Source: Paenibacillus radicibacter
GTDB taxonomy: Bacteria; Bacillota; Bacilli; Paenibacillales; NBRC-103111
Direction: 5' to 3'
Assembly (NCBI RefSeq): GCF_024721995.1
Contig: NZ_JANQBC010000005.1
Span: forward strand, 1 to 64,000
DNA: 64,000 nucleotides
Below, one piece after another: positions 26,195-36,105 of this stretch. A program made the translations under genes and the position numbers. The notes below the pieces were generated by a model that was not told the DNA's origin, searched no databases, and saw nothing but the letters and a program-made list of their open reading frames with translations. Position 1 is the stretch's first letter. The number at the start of each line of letters is the position of its first letter.

Positions 26195-27934
26195 ATGAGA
26201 AAAAAGCGTGTCACCGCGAATGCTGCAACAACAAACACAAATGTAATACCCGTTCGTATGGATGCCACGTTCTTCTTCGAGAGGGCTGTACAATCCCTGG
26301 ATCGATATCATTATGACAAGGCACTCAAGTACTTTCGCCGGACCGTTGAGTATGAAAAAGACAACCCAGTCAATTATCACAACTTGGCTGGTGTGTTGTC
26401 TGAAATGGGTAAATATGAAGAGTCGAACCAAGTACTAACACAAGTCGTTGAGCAAGTTGATCCTGCCGCGACTGAGTGTTATTTCTATATGGCGAATAAT
26501 TATTCAAATATGGAACGATTTGATTTAGCAGAAAAGGCGATCATTCAGTACCTAGAGAATGACCCGAAAGGGTTATATCTTGATGAGTCTGAAGAGATGC
26601 TGGAGATGCTAACTTATGAACTGGAGCGTGCACCTAAGGTCACCCGTATCAAAGCGAGAGAAGGGTTGTTCGAACACGACCATGCTCGTGAACTATTGGA
26701 AGCGGGTAAATTCGGTGAAGCACTTCGGACTTTGGAAGCTATCGTAGAGAAAGATCCTGAGTTTCTAGCGGCGCGCAACAATTTGGCACTGGCTTACTAT
26801 TACACAGGTCAATTCGACCAAGCGGTCGATACGATTCATCAAGTACTTACACTTGAGCCTGGCAATCTGCATGGTCTATGTAACTTGGCGATATTTAGTC
26901 AGCATTTACGAAAAGAAGCGGAAGTCCGCGAGATCTTGCAAATGCTTCAAAATATGGTGCCACTACATCCTGACCATATGTTTAAATTGGCGACGACGAT
27001 GGGAATTCTAGGGGATCATGCGACGGCTTATTCCTTATTCAAGCGACTATTAAAGTATGGTGAGGGAAATGATGATCCTTGCCTCTATCATTATACAGCA
27101 GTAGCTGCTAGCAATATTGGATATTATGTGGAAGCGAAGCGCTTGTGGCTGCAAGCAGAGAAGCTGGATCCGAAATCGGATGTTGCACCTTTTTATTTGC
27201 AGCAAATGAAAGAGCTTGAGGCAGGTCGTCTAGGAAAGCTGCACTATCACTATCACCTTCCATTTGAAGAGCAATTCCGTCTCATTGAGAAGGCATCTAG
27301 TGGTGTTGCTGAGCATCTTAAAGAGGATCCACTCGTTCGCTCCTCCTTCTTCTGGGGACTTCGACATGGGGATAAGAATACGAAGTTGCAGGTCATTCAA
27401 GCTTTTGGTCTCATTGGAGACAAGGAAGTGCGAGCTGCATTACTTGAGTTTGTTCTCGAACCTGATGAAGAGGATGCTGTGAAGAAAGCCGCTTTGTTCG
27501 TCCTTCGCTCCATTGGAGTGGAAGGTCCGATTAAAGCGTATCTAGATGGCAGTTTACAAGAAGTAACGGATGCTTCTTCTGGGTTTAACTTACCGGTATG
27601 GGAGCCTAAATGGCAGACTGTGATGGAAGTTGCTTATAAACAAATGCATAAACGGTATGATTTGATACAACAGCATGATTTGGAAACACTATGGGTAGAT
27701 TTTCTATCACGGGTATATCCAAACACGCCGAGAATTGCGAAGATTGAAGGTTGGTCTGCTGCACTTGAGTATTGGATCGCCAAAATGCATCGTAAAGCAA
27801 TTACGTATCAAGAAGTAGCAGATCGTTATGGCACGACTGTCACGACGGTAAGCAAGAACGTGAAGCTAATTGATGAAGTGTGTGGTCTTAAACAAAAAAT
27901 GGCGGCATTATGGCCTAAGTATCTAGATATTTAA
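26195..27934 (+). CDS. TPR-repeat protein (YvcD-like) with C-terminal HTH-like segment
   Basis: A 579-residue protein. Residues ~25-340 form tetratricopeptide repeats ('AVQSLDRYHYDKALKYFRRT', 'NNLALAYYYTGQFDQAVDTI'). Residues ~380-450 look like paired helical HEAT-type repeats ('TKLQVIQAFGLIGDKEVRAA'). The last ~50 residues contain a helix-turn-helix-like segment ('TYQEVADRYGTTVTTVSKNV'). Placement before trxB and the yvcJ-yvcK-whiA block matches B. subtilis yvcD. ATG 26195 lies seven bases behind GGAGGTG; a GTG one codon earlier is less likely. Function unknown. Confidence 0.85.
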   Translation: MRKKRVTANAATTNTNVIPVRMDATFFFERAVQSLDRYHYDKALKYFRRTVEYEKDNPVNYHNLAGVLSEMGKYEESNQVLTQVVEQVDPAATECYFYMANNYSNMERFDLAEKAIIQYLENDPKGLYLDESEEMLEMLTYELERAPKVTRIKAREGLFEHDHARELLEAGKFGEALRTLEAIVEKDPEFLAARNNLALAYYYTGQFDQAVDTIHQVLTLEPGNLHGLCNLAIFSQHLRKEAEVREILQMLQNMVPLHPDHMFKLATTMGILGDHATAYSLFKRLLKYGEGNDDPCLYHYTAVAASNIGYYVEAKRLWLQAEKLDPKSDVAPFYLQQMKELEAGRLGKLHYHYHLPFEEQFRLIEKASSGVAEHLKEDPLVRSSFFWGLRHGDKNTKLQVIQAFGLIGDKEVRAALLEFVLEPDEEDAVKKAALFVLRSIGVEGPIKAYLDGSLQEVTDASSGFNLPVWEPKWQTVMEVAYKQMHKRYDLIQQHDLETLWVDFLSRVYPNTPRIAKIEGWSAALEYWIAKMHRKAITYQEVADRYGTTVTTVSKNVKLIDEVCGLKQKMAALWPKYLDI

Positions 27935-27947
27935 GGGGGAACGCCTT

Positions 27948-28865
27948 ATGTATAAATCCATTATCATCGGTACAGGTCCTGCTGGACTTACAGCAGCGAT
28001 TTACTTAGCACGTGCGAACCTAAATCCACTTGTCATTGAAGGTCCAGAACCAGGCGGACAATTAACAACGACAACAGAAGTGGAAAACTTCCCAGGCTTC
28101 CCTGATGGGATTATGGGTCCAGAACTGATGGCGAACATGCGTAAACAAGCGGAGCGCTTTGGTGCTGAGTTTAAGACAGGTTGGGTAAATTCTGTTGATC
28201 TAAGCAGCCGTCCTTTCAAATTGCAAGTAGAAGGTATGGGTGAGCTTGTAGCGGAGTCCGTTATTATCTCAACAGGTGCTTCAGCGAGATACTTAGGCAT
28301 TGAAAATGAGCGTGAGAACGTAGGACGTGGTGTGAGCACATGTGCAACTTGTGACGGATTCTTCTTCCGTAATAAGAAGATCATCGTAGTTGGCGGTGGA
28401 GACTCTGCAATGGAAGAAGCACACTTCTTAACGAAATTCGCTTCAGAAGTTGTACTTGTACACCGTAGAAATGAACTTCGTGCTTCGAAAATTATGCAAG
28501 ACCGTGCACGTTCCAATCCGAAAATTACGTGGAACTTGGACAAAACCCCGCTTGCTGTTGAAGCAAATGGCATGGGTGTAACTGCTCTAAAAGTTCGCAA
28601 TAATGAGACTGGCGAAGATGAATTAATCGAGACTAACGGTATTTTCGTAGCGATTGGACATACACCAAATACAAAATTCCTCGGCGGTCAAATTACGACA
28701 GATGAGCAAGGCTACATTATTGTGAATCCGGGTTCGAGCGAAACGAATATCCCGGGTGTGTTTGCTTGTGGTGACGTACAAGATTCCAAGTACCGTCAAG
28801 CGATCTCAGCAGCAGGTAGTGGTTGTATGGCTGCACTTGATTGCGAAAGATTCCTTGAAGCGTAA
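27948..28865 (+). CDS. trxB: Thioredoxin reductase
   Basis: A 305-residue NADPH-dependent flavoenzyme. FAD motif 'IIGTGPAGLTAAIYLARA' at the N-terminus, the redox-active CATC pair in 'VSTCATCDGFFF', the NADPH motif 'VVGGGDSAMEEA', and C-terminal 'GVFACGDVQDSKYRQ'. It reduces thioredoxin in the cytoplasm. Fourteen bases behind the TPR gene; a terminator follows. Confidence 0.97.
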   Translation: MYKSIIIGTGPAGLTAAIYLARANLNPLVIEGPEPGGQLTTTTEVENFPGFPDGIMGPELMANMRKQAERFGAEFKTGWVNSVDLSSRPFKLQVEGMGELVAESVIISTGASARYLGIENERENVGRGVSTCATCDGFFFRNKKIIVVGGGDSAMEEAHFLTKFASEVVLVHRRNELRASKIMQDRARSNPKITWNLDKTPLAVEANGMGVTALKVRNNETGEDELIETNGIFVAIGHTPNTKFLGGQITTDEQGYIIVNPGSSETNIPGVFACGDVQDSKYRQAISAAGSGCMAALDCERFLEA

Positions 28866-28882
28866 ATGATAAGCATTCGATA

Positions 28883-28910
28883 AGGCTCCGAATAGGAGCT
28901 TTTCTTTTTT
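28883..28910 (+). terminator. Terminator after trxB
   Basis: AAGGCTCC-GAATA-GGAGCTTTTCTTTTTT hairpin with T tract. Between it and glcK (28911-29072) I see only a weak cre-like TGTAAACGGTACCC at 29014. Confidence 0.85.
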
Positions 28911-29072
28911 CGTATAGATTAGATGGTGGCTTTGGTTTGTAGGTAGATCATTGTAAACATAGACACATTTGGATATCCTTGACCTTGATACAGGGTTGGC
29001 TTATAGTTGACTGTGTAAACGGTACCCGGATATTTTTTTGAACAAAAACACTTTTCTTTGAGGTGACTTGGA

Positions 29073-30020
29073 ATGGCAAATCAGATTTACGTTGGCGTTG
29101 ATCTCGGTGGTACGAGTATTAAAGTAGGACTTTGCGACGAGAACGGGCAACTACTTCATAAGTATGAAGGCCCAACGCTATCCGAAGAAGGCGCAGAAGC
29201 TGTGCTGGATCGTATCGCAGACTATTGCAGAAAAGCAGTTGAAGAAGCTGGATATGCATGGGAGCAAGTTGCGGGTGTTGGAGCAGGAATTGCAGGTTTC
29301 CTCAATATTCGTGAAGGGATTGTAGAATTGTCAGCAAATCTCGGTTGGCGCGATGTCCCTGTCAAAAAAAGCCTAGAAGAAAAACTAGGTAAAACAGTGA
29401 AGATTGATAATGATGCGAACGTTGCTGCGCTTGGTGAAGCGTGGGGTGGCGCAGGTAAAGGCATCTCCAACTTGATATGCTACACGCTTGGTACAGGCGT
29501 TGGCGGCGGTATTATTCTAAATGGTCGTATTTATCAAGGGTTTAAAGGAATGGCTGGGGAACTTGGTCATATGAGTGTAGTGCCTGATATTGAAGCTATT
29601 CAGTGTTCTTGTGGTCAGTTTGGCTGTCTAGAAACGGTGTCTTCTGCAACAGGAATTATCCGTATGGCGAAAAATGCGGTTGAACGCGGTGAACATACAA
29701 GTCTAGCACTATTGCCGAAAATTACAGCGAAAGATGTGTTTGAGGCAGCAAGTGCGCATGACGAAACTGCACAACGCATCGTAAGTCGTGCGGCTTACTA
29801 TTTGGGACGCTCCATGGCGCATTTAGCTGCGATGCTTAATCCAGAGCGCTTTATTGTAGGCGGCGGGGTTTCACACGCAGGTGAACTATTGTTTGTACCA
29901 GTTCGTGAAACATTTGATAAATATGCACCTGCTCCACTTAAAGCAGACGTTGATATTGTTCCAGCTACACTTGGTAATGATGCTGGTTGCATTGGCGCGG
30001 CAGGTCTGAATTTATTCTAG
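29073..30020 (+). CDS. glcK: Glucokinase, ROK family
   Basis: A 315-residue sugar kinase converting glucose to glucose-6-phosphate. The ATP-binding 'GVDLGGTSIKVGL' opens the protein, the catalytic Asp lies in 'KIDNDANVAALGE', and the ROK zinc motif is 'CSCGQFGCLE'. GAGGTGA precedes the ATG. It sits where B. subtilis carries yvcI, at the head of the yvcJ-yvcK-whiA group. Confidence 0.93.
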   Translation: MANQIYVGVDLGGTSIKVGLCDENGQLLHKYEGPTLSEEGAEAVLDRIADYCRKAVEEAGYAWEQVAGVGAGIAGFLNIREGIVELSANLGWRDVPVKKSLEEKLGKTVKIDNDANVAALGEAWGGAGKGISNLICYTLGTGVGGGIILNGRIYQGFKGMAGELGHMSVVPDIEAIQCSCGQFGCLETVSSATGIIRMAKNAVERGEHTSLALLPKITAKDVFEAASAHDETAQRIVSRAAYYLGRSMAHLAAMLNPERFIVGGGVSHAGELLFVPVRETFDKYAPAPLKADVDIVPATLGNDAGCIGAAGLNLF

Positions 30021-30061
30021 AAACAGGTCGAAGTGATTGACCTAACGGGAGAGGGTTAACC

Positions 30062-30949
30062 ATGGATAACACATCCACGATTGCCAAGCTTGTTATCATT
30101 ACGGGGATGTCTGGGGCAGGTAAAACCATTGCTGTTCAATGTTTTGAAGACTTAGGGTTCTTCTGTGTGGATAACTTGCCACCCGTATTGATTCCGAAGT
30201 TTGCAGAGCTAATTGAACAATCCCAAGGTAAAATTGGCAAAGTAGCGCTTGTCATTGATTTAAGAGGAAGAGAATTCTTTACAGCGCTACATGAGTCGCT
30301 GCGTACAGTTCGTGAGAATTACACGATCACGTATGAAATTCTGTTCTTAGATGCCACGGATGGAACCTTGGTTCAACGTTACAAAGAAACACGTCGTCGT
30401 CATCCACTTGCGAAGGATGGATTGCCACTTGAGGGTATTCATGCTGAGCGCAAGCTACTTGAGGAGCTTAAAGGTTTAGCGAGTCAAGTGATTGACACGA
30501 GTTCATTAAAACCTGCACAGCTGAAACAAAGTATTTTCTCTCGATTCACCAATCTGGATGCCAATCGCATATCCATAAATGTGATCTCTTTTGGGTTTAA
30601 GTATGGTGTCCCAATCGATGCAGATCTGATCTTCGATGTTCGCTTCTTGCCCAATCCGCACTATGTCGAGAATTTACGACCGCAGACGGGTCAGAATGAA
30701 GAAGTGTATGATTACGTAATGAAGTGGAATGAAACACAAGAGTTTTTAGCAAAACTATTGGATATGCTTCAGTTCTTAGTGCCACAGTACAAAAAAGAAG
30801 GCAAGAGCCAGGTTGTTGTTGGTATTGGATGTACAGGAGGCAAGCATCGCTCCGTTGCCATTGCTGAATACTTAGGCAAGATGCTAAGTTCCTCTGAGAC
30901 GGAAGTCGTAAGAGTAAGTCATCGTGATGCGGAACGGGATCGTCATTAA
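30062..30949 (+). CDS. yvcJ: RapZ/YvcJ-family nucleotide-binding protein
   Basis: A 295-residue P-loop protein. Walker A is GMSGAGKT near residue 17, followed by '[15 protein letters not shown]'; the C-terminal half has '[20 protein letters not shown]' and '[18 protein letters not shown]'. E. coli RapZ is an RNA adaptor that senses GlcN6P; B. subtilis YvcJ hydrolyses nucleotides and affects competence. Overlaps nothing upstream; yvcK starts 13 bases after its stop. Confidence 0.95.
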   Translation: MDNTSTIAKLVIITGMSGAGKTIAVQCFEDLGFFCVDNLPPVLIPKFAELIEQSQGKIGKVALVIDLRGREFFTALHESLRTVRENYTITYEILFLDATDGTLVQRYKETRRRHPLAKDGLPLEGIHAERKLLEELKGLASQVIDTSSLKPAQLKQSIFSRFTNLDANRISINVISFGFKYGVPIDADLIFDVRFLPNPHYVENLRPQTGQNEEVYDYVMKWNETQEFLAKLLDMLQFLVPQYKKEGKSQVVVGIGCTGGKHRSVAIAEYLGKMLSSSETEVVRVSHRDAERDRH

Positions 30950-30962
30950 GAGGGTGAAACTT

Positions 30963-31952
30963 ATGTCAAGTAGAGGCTACGGACCGATGCCTAGACCGAA
31001 GATCGTCGTATTCGGCGGTGGAACGGGTTTATCTGTCATGTTGCGTGGTTTAAAAGAAAAGCCGCTCGACATTACAGCAATCGTAACGGTTGCTGATGAT
31101 GGAGGAAGTTCAGGCGTATTGCGGTCAGAGTTAGGTATGCCTCCTCCGGGAGATATTCGAAACGTGCTCACAGCACTTGCTGATGTTGAGCCGCTTCTTT
31201 CATTGATGCTGCAGTATCGGTTCCGAGAAGGGACTGGGCTTGCAGGACATTCGCTTGGTAATTTAATATTAGCTGCGATGAAAGATATAACAGGTGATTT
31301 TGTCACAGGGATTAAGGAGATGTCGCGTGCATTTGCTGTGAGGGGCCGTGTGCTGCCAACGGCGAATCAAGCGATTATTCTTAATGCTGAGATGGAGGAT
31401 GGCACTTTGGTTGTAGGTGAGTCCAAAATTCCTGAAGCTCGCAGCCGTATTAAACGTGTTTTTTTGGAACCAGCTGATGTGCAGCCGTTACCTGAAGCGC
31501 TTCAAGCGATTCGTGAGGCAGATGCAATATTGTGTGGTCCAGGTTCATTGTATACGAGTATATTACCGAATCTACTTGTCCCGCATGTGGCGGAAGAAAT
31601 TCTGAAATCCAATGCGGTCAAAATGTTCATCTGCAACGTGATGACACAGCCGGGTGAAACGGATAACTACACGGTAAGTGATCATCTAGAAGCTGTTCAT
31701 GCACATGTCGGTCATCATCTATTCGATTATGTGATTGTGAACAATGGTGAAATTCCTCCACAAGTACAAGATAAATATGCGGAAAAAGGTGCAAAAGCGG
31801 TTCATCTAGACTTAGAAGAAGTGAAGAAGCGAGGCTATGAGGTGATCGCGGATCGTCTTGTTCTATTCCGGACGTACTTACGTCATGATGCTGCCAAATT
31901 AAGCGACCATATTTATCAGATTGTCGAAAGTTGGATGTTAAGAAAGGGGTGA
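30963..31952 (+). CDS. yvcK: YvcK-family gluconeogenesis/cell-shape factor
   Basis: A 329-residue UDP-sugar-binding protein of the CofD-like fold. '[19 protein letters not shown]' and '[18 protein letters not shown]' are the signature. In B. subtilis YvcK is needed on gluconeogenic carbon and for PBP1 positioning. ATG 30963 is chosen: AGAGGGTG lies upstream and homology starts at '[11 protein letters not shown]'; the longer in-frame ORF overlaps yvcJ. Confidence 0.94.
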   Translation: MSSRGYGPMPRPKIVVFGGGTGLSVMLRGLKEKPLDITAIVTVADDGGSSGVLRSELGMPPPGDIRNVLTALADVEPLLSLMLQYRFREGTGLAGHSLGNLILAAMKDITGDFVTGIKEMSRAFAVRGRVLPTANQAIILNAEMEDGTLVVGESKIPEARSRIKRVFLEPADVQPLPEALQAIREADAILCGPGSLYTSILPNLLVPHVAEEILKSNAVKMFICNVMTQPGETDNYTVSDHLEAVHAHVGHHLFDYVIVNNGEIPPQVQDKYAEKGAKAVHLDLEEVKKRGYEVIADRLVLFRTYLRHDAAKLSDHIYQIVESWMLRKG

Positions 31953-31957
31953 GATGG

Positions 31958-32890
31958 ATGTCCTTTGCGGCGCAAACGAAAAAGGAGCTAACTCTTGTCG
32001 AGAGTGATGCTTGCTGTGAGAAAGCAGAGCTTTCAGCACTTATTCGCATGAATGGTTCTGTGCAAATCACGAATCAGAAAGTTATTCTTGATATTTCAAC
32101 AGAAAATGCCGCGATCGCTCGTAGAATCTACTCCCTTCTGAAGAAATTGTATGGCTTGCATACGGAATTGCTTGTTCGTAAAAAGATGCGTCTAAAGAAA
32201 AACAATGTATATATCGTGCGTGTACCTAACGGGGTACAGATATTGCTCAAAGAATTATTCATTGTCTCGGAAGGGTTTCTTTTTACGGACGGGATCGATA
32301 ATAGCATTATTCGCAGTACGTGCTGCAAGCGTTCGTACCTCCGCGGTGCGTTCCTAGCAGGCGGGTCGGTTAATAACCCAGAAGGTTCTTCGTATCATCT
32401 GGAAATTTCCTCGATGTATGAGGAGCACTGTGGAGAACTAACCAATCTAGCGAATAAATTTGATCTCAATGCGCGATTTATTGAACGGAAGAAAGGGTTT
32501 GTTCTTTATATTAAAGAAGGTGAGAAGATTATCGAATTCTTATCGATTATCGGTGCTCATCAAGCTCTGCTCAGATTTGAAGATGTTCGGATTATGAAGG
32601 ACATGCGCAATTCTGTGAACCGAATCGTCAATTGCGAAACAGCGAATTTGAATAAAACGATTGGCGCTGCTGTGCGTCAAATCGATAACATACGACTCAT
32701 ACAAAAAGAACTGGGGCTCGATACTTTACCTGATAAACTACGAGAAGTAGCGGAAGTTCGCTTAGAGAACCCCGATATTAATCTTAAAGAAGTAGGCGAT
32801 CTGCTTAAAGGTCAAGTGAGTAAGTCAGGTGTCAATCATCGACTGCGCAAGCTAGATGAACTTGCAGATCGAATTCGTGGGATAAAATAG
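31958..32890 (+). CDS. whiA: DNA-binding protein WhiA
   Basis: A 310-residue protein with an N-terminal LAGLIDADG homing-endonuclease-like fold ('[20 protein letters not shown]') and a C-terminal helix-turn-helix ('[20 protein letters not shown]'). In Streptomyces WhiA controls sporulation; in B. subtilis it binds the chromosome and affects division and segregation. AAGAAAGGGGTG precedes ATG 31958. Overlap-free but only five bases after yvcK. Confidence 0.95.
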   Translation: MSFAAQTKKELTLVESDACCEKAELSALIRMNGSVQITNQKVILDISTENAAIARRIYSLLKKLYGLHTELLVRKKMRLKKNNVYIVRVPNGVQILLKELFIVSEGFLFTDGIDNSIIRSTCCKRSYLRGAFLAGGSVNNPEGSSYHLEISSMYEEHCGELTNLANKFDLNARFIERKKGFVLYIKEGEKIIEFLSIIGAHQALLRFEDVRIMKDMRNSVNRIVNCETANLNKTIGAAVRQIDNIRLIQKELGLDTLPDKLREVAEVRLENPDINLKEVGDLLKGQVSKSGVNHRLRKLDELADRIRGIK

Positions 32891-32961
32891 GGAAGTCGTA
32901 TAAAAAAGTAGTTTAATTGTTCGTGAAATGGTATAATAATGTTAATTGAGTGCGTTTTCTT

Positions 32962-32991
32962 TTGGTATCAATGGTAAAATTTGTATATAAT
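32962..32991 (+). promoter_or_regulatory. Promoter of the HPr gene
   Basis: TTGGTA (32962-32967), 18-base spacer, TATAAT (32986-32991), 32 bases before the start codon. Confidence 0.6.
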
Positions 32992-33023
32992 AAATCGTAG
33001 AGAAAAAAGGGGGAATTGGTTCG

Positions 33024-33293
33024 ATGTCAAGACGCCCAGTCGTTGTGAAACTAAAGACCGGTCTTCATGCAAGGCCTGCTGCATTATTCGTACAAGAAGC
33101 GAATAAGTTCTCATCTGAAATTTTTGTTGAGAAGGACGAGAAGAAAGTGAATGCCAAGAGCATCATGGGTATCATGAGTTTGGCAATTTCCACTGGAACT
33201 GAAGTTACCATCTCTGCAGAAGGTTCTGATGCTGAACAAGCTGTAACAGCTCTTACAACTTTGGTTAGCAAAGAAGAATTGGACAACCAATAA
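33024..33293 (+). CDS. HPr-family phosphocarrier protein (at the crh position)
   Basis: An 89-residue HPr fold. The PTS phosphorylation site His15 is present in 'TGLHARPAAL', and Ser46, the HprK target, in 'NAKSIMGIMSL'. In B. subtilis the gene at this place is crh, whose product has Gln15 and cannot work in the PTS. Here the protein could both carry phosphate for sugar uptake and act as the CcpA co-repressor. AAGGGGGAA ribosome site, own promoter and terminator. Confidence 0.93.
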   Translation: MSRRPVVVKLKTGLHARPAALFVQEANKFSSEIFVEKDEKKVNAKSIMGIMSLAISTGTEVTISAEGSDAEQAVTALTTLVSKEELDNQ

Positions 33294-33310
33294 GACAAGT
33301 TCTAAACAAT

Positions 33311-33337
33311 AAAGCCGCTGATGAATCAGCGGCTTTT
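33311..33337 (+). terminator. Terminator after the HPr gene
   Basis: AAAGCCGCTGAT-GA-ATCAGCGGCTTT followed by TT; a near-perfect 12-base stem. Confidence 0.92.
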
Positions 33338-33391
33338 TAACTATACCAAGAGCTCGGTAGACATAGAATGAGATGGAAAGGGTCGTAAGCG

Positions 33392-34102
33392 ATGAAGCAT
33401 TCGATATTTATAATAGAAGATGACGAGGCTATTGTGGAGATGGTCGAGAATTATTTGGTGAAGGAAGGTTACGCCGTTACCGTTGCTCGTGATGGTGAAG
33501 AAGGTTTGATGGTTTTTGAGCAAACAGAGTTGCAATTCGATCTTATAATGGTGGACTTGATGATGCCGAAGATCGATGGGATGGAAGTGATTCGTCGAAT
33601 CCGGATGAGCAGTCTTGTACCGATTCTCATTCTATCAGCGAAGGATGGCGACATCGATAAAGCGTTAGGCTTAGGATTTGGCGCTGATGATTATATCGCA
33701 AAGCCGTTCTCCATGATTGAATTGTCAGCGAGAATTAAAGCGATGATTCGGCGTGCGACGCAATATGCGAAGGTGGATAGTAAGCCTGAGCCCATGCAGC
33801 AGATGCTAATGATGGGGGATCTGGAGATTGATCTGAAGAGCTTTGCGGTCTTCAAGAAGGAAGAGCCAATTAAGCTGACATCAAAAGAATTCGAAATTCT
33901 TAGACTGTTTGCAGCGCATCCGAATCGTGTCTATACGAAGGCACAAATCTATAGTCAAATATGGAATGATGATTATTATGGCGATGAGAATGTCATTAAT
34001 GTACATATGAGTCGATTGCGAGATAAGATTGAAGATAACCCGTCAGAACCGCGATATATTAAAACATTATGGGGCATTGGTTATAAGTGGGAAGGCGGTT
34101 AG
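33392..34102 (+). CDS. OmpR/PhoB-family response regulator
   Basis: A 236-residue regulator. The receiver domain (1-~120) has acidic pocket 'IIEDDEA', phospho-acceptor Asp in 'LIMVDLMMPKIDG' (about residue 54), and Lys in 'YIAKPFS'. The C-terminal winged helix has 'SKEFEILRLFAAHPNRVYTK' and 'VINVHMSRLRDKIE'. It is followed at once by a kinase gene and then an ABC exporter, which it probably controls. Confidence 0.94.
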   Translation: MKHSIFIIEDDEAIVEMVENYLVKEGYAVTVARDGEEGLMVFEQTELQFDLIMVDLMMPKIDGMEVIRRIRMSSLVPILILSAKDGDIDKALGLGFGADDYIAKPFSMIELSARIKAMIRRATQYAKVDSKPEPMQQMLMMGDLEIDLKSFAVFKKEEPIKLTSKEFEILRLFAAHPNRVYTKAQIYSQIWNDDYYGDENVINVHMSRLRDKIEDNPSEPRYIKTLWGIGYKWEGG

Positions 34103-34103
34103 G

Positions 34104-35039
34104 ATGGTATATATTCTTGCTGCAGTTATCGTTATCTTGATAGGTATTATATGTTATCAGACGTATTCCCGCTTAAGCTATAGGAAGCAAATGCAGCATT
34201 TGCGCCGCGAAATCGAGCGTATTTCTCAAGTTGCGTCCAATGAGAAGCTCTTACTGTTCACTGGAGATCGCGAGCTTCAATCTCTGCTGATGGAAATCAA
34301 TCGATTGCTCGCGTCGCAGCATCAAGTTTATTCTGACTATACCAAGATGGAAATTTCAATGAAGAAGATGGTATCGAACATCTCGCATGATCTGAAGACA
34401 CCATTAACCGTCGTTCTTGGTTACATTGAAATCTTATATCACGATCCGAATATACCAGCTGAAGAAAGGCAGCGTATACTCGGTAAAGTCTATGAGAAAA
34501 CCAAAGAGACACTCGCCTTGATTCATGATTTCTTCGATTTGGCCAAGCTAGAATCGGGAGATACCGAGTTTCCGATGTCACGGATCTTAATGAATGAACG
34601 TTGCAGCAGCACGATACTGGAGTATTATGATATTTTGACAGAGAAGGGCTTTCAAGTTCATATTGACATTCCGGATCATCCTATTTATGGATTTGGGAAT
34701 AATGAAGCCCTGCATCGTGTGCTTAACAATCTAATTTCCAATAGCATTCAATATGGAAGTCTTGGCAAACAGCTTGGACTCACACTGCGTGAAGATCAAT
34801 CATTGGTCTACGTGGACATCTGGGATCGCGGGAAAGGCATTGATGCGATGCACATTGATCATGTGTTCGAACGCATGTATACACTGGAAGATTCAAGGAA
34901 TAAGTCCTACCAAGGCAGTGGTCTCGGTCTTACAATCACCAAGCGATTAGTGGAGAGCATGGGTGGTTCTATTCATCTTCGCAGCAAGCCGGGTGAGCTT
35001 ACGGTATTTACCGTTAAATTGAAAAAAGTGCAGTATTAG
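34104..35039 (+). CDS. Sensor histidine kinase with one membrane helix
   Basis: A 311-residue kinase: one N-terminal membrane helix (residues ~3-20), a short linker, the H-box 'SNISHDLKTPLTVVLGYIE' and catalytic domain with N-box 'LNNLISNSIQYG', 'DRGKGID' and 'GSGLGLTITKRLV'. It has almost no extracytoplasmic part, so sensing occurs in the membrane or through a partner such as the ABC exporter. ATG 34104 lies just behind the regulator stop; the longer ORF overlaps that gene. Confidence 0.92.
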   Translation: MVYILAAVIVILIGIICYQTYSRLSYRKQMQHLRREIERISQVASNEKLLLFTGDRELQSLLMEINRLLASQHQVYSDYTKMEISMKKMVSNISHDLKTPLTVVLGYIEILYHDPNIPAEERQRILGKVYEKTKETLALIHDFFDLAKLESGDTEFPMSRILMNERCSSTILEYYDILTEKGFQVHIDIPDHPIYGFGNNEALHRVLNNLISNSIQYGSLGKQLGLTLREDQSLVYVDIWDRGKGIDAMHIDHVFERMYTLEDSRNKSYQGSGLGLTITKRLVESMGGSIHLRSKPGELTVFTVKLKKVQY

Positions 35040-35080
35040 CTCATGGAGTGATATCTCGTTACCATTCCATGAGCTTTTTG
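35039..35080 (+). terminator. Terminator after the histidine kinase gene
   Basis: GCTCATGGA...TCCATGAGC stem with TTTTTG. It separates the two-component genes from the ABC genes. Confidence 0.75.
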
Positions 35081-35181
35081 TGTGAAATAGAACTTAAGAA
35101 TTTCGTAAGAAATGCGAAAGAAAAATGAGAATGACGTCCTGTAAAATGAAGTTATGAGAGAGAGCGAGAGGGGAAAACGAT

Positions 35182-36105
35182 ATGGAGTATATGGTGCGAA
35201 CGAATCGATTAACGAAAGCCTTTCAAGGCCAAGAGGTTGTCTCGAACGTCAACATGAATATAAAAAAAGGTGAAATTTATGGCTTTCTTGGACCCAATGG
35301 CGCAGGGAAAACAACGGCCATGAAAATGATGACTAATCTTGTGAAGCCGACGAGTGGCGAGATTGAAGTGTTCGGCGAAAAATTAACACCAAATTCATAC
35401 CATTTATTGGGTCGTATGGGGACGATCATCGAATATCCGGTCTTCTACGATAAACTCACGGCGCGTGAAAACATGGAGCTGCACTGCGAGTATATGGGTT
35501 ATTACAATAAGAAGTCGATTGATGAAGCACTGGAGCTTGTGAATCTTGTCGATACGGGGAAGAAGAAAGTGAAAACATTCTCTCTAGGTATGAAACAACG
35601 CCTTGGCATCGCGCGTGCGATTACGACGAAGCCAGAGCTGCTTATTTTCGACGAGCCGATTAATGGGTTAGACCCAATTGGGATCAGGGAACTGCGCGAC
35701 GTATTTCGTATGCTGTGCAAGGAATATGGGACGACGCTTCTCATATCCAGTCATATTCTAGGTGAAATCGAGCAAATCGCGGATACCGTCGGTGTCATTC
35801 AAGGCGGTCGATTGCTACGGGAAATTACAATGGCAGAAATTCATGAGGAAACGACGAATTACATTGAGATTAGAACAAACGACTGCAGCAAAGCAGCTTA
35901 CGTCTTGTCGGAGAAACTTCAATTAAGCAATATACGGGTGATTGATAATCAGTTCATTCGGATCTATGACCAACATATTCCACAAAGTGAGATTACCAAA
36001 GTATTGATTCTTAGTGATGTCGTTATTGACTCGATTCATAAGCAGAGCAGCTCGCTCGAGGATTACTTCATGCAGGTGCTAAATGGAGGTGGCGTACGTG
36101 CTTAA
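35182..36105 (+). CDS. ABC transporter ATPase, BcrA/bacitracin-exporter type
   Basis: A 307-residue ATPase with Walker A GPNGAGKTT (about 38-46), signature 'FSLGMKQRLGIARA', Walker B 'LLIFDEPINGLDP' and H-loop 'LLISSHIL'. The ~90-residue C-terminal extension is of the BcrA/YxlF class used in lantibiotic, bacitracin or unknown exporters. It pairs with the overlapping permease gene. Substrate unknown; regulation by the upstream two-component system is likely. Confidence 0.92.
   Translation: MEYMVRTNRLTKAFQGQEVVSNVNMNIKKGEIYGFLGPNGAGKTTAMKMMTNLVKPTSGEIEVFGEKLTPNSYHLLGRMGTIIEYPVFYDKLTARENMELHCEYMGYYNKKSIDEALELVNLVDTGKKKVKTFSLGMKQRLGIARAITTKPELLIFDEPINGLDPIGIRELRDVFRMLCKEYGTTLLISSHILGEIEQIADTVGVIQGGRLLREITMAEIHEETTNYIEIRTNDCSKAAYVLSEKLQLSNIRVIDNQFIRIYDQHIPQSEITKVLILSDVVIDSIHKQSSSLEDYFMQVLNGGGVRA

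Noticed and set aside
29014-29027. cre site before glcK
   Set aside because: TGTAAACGGTACCC lacks the CA end of the consensus and is placed far upstream; too weak to list as a feature.
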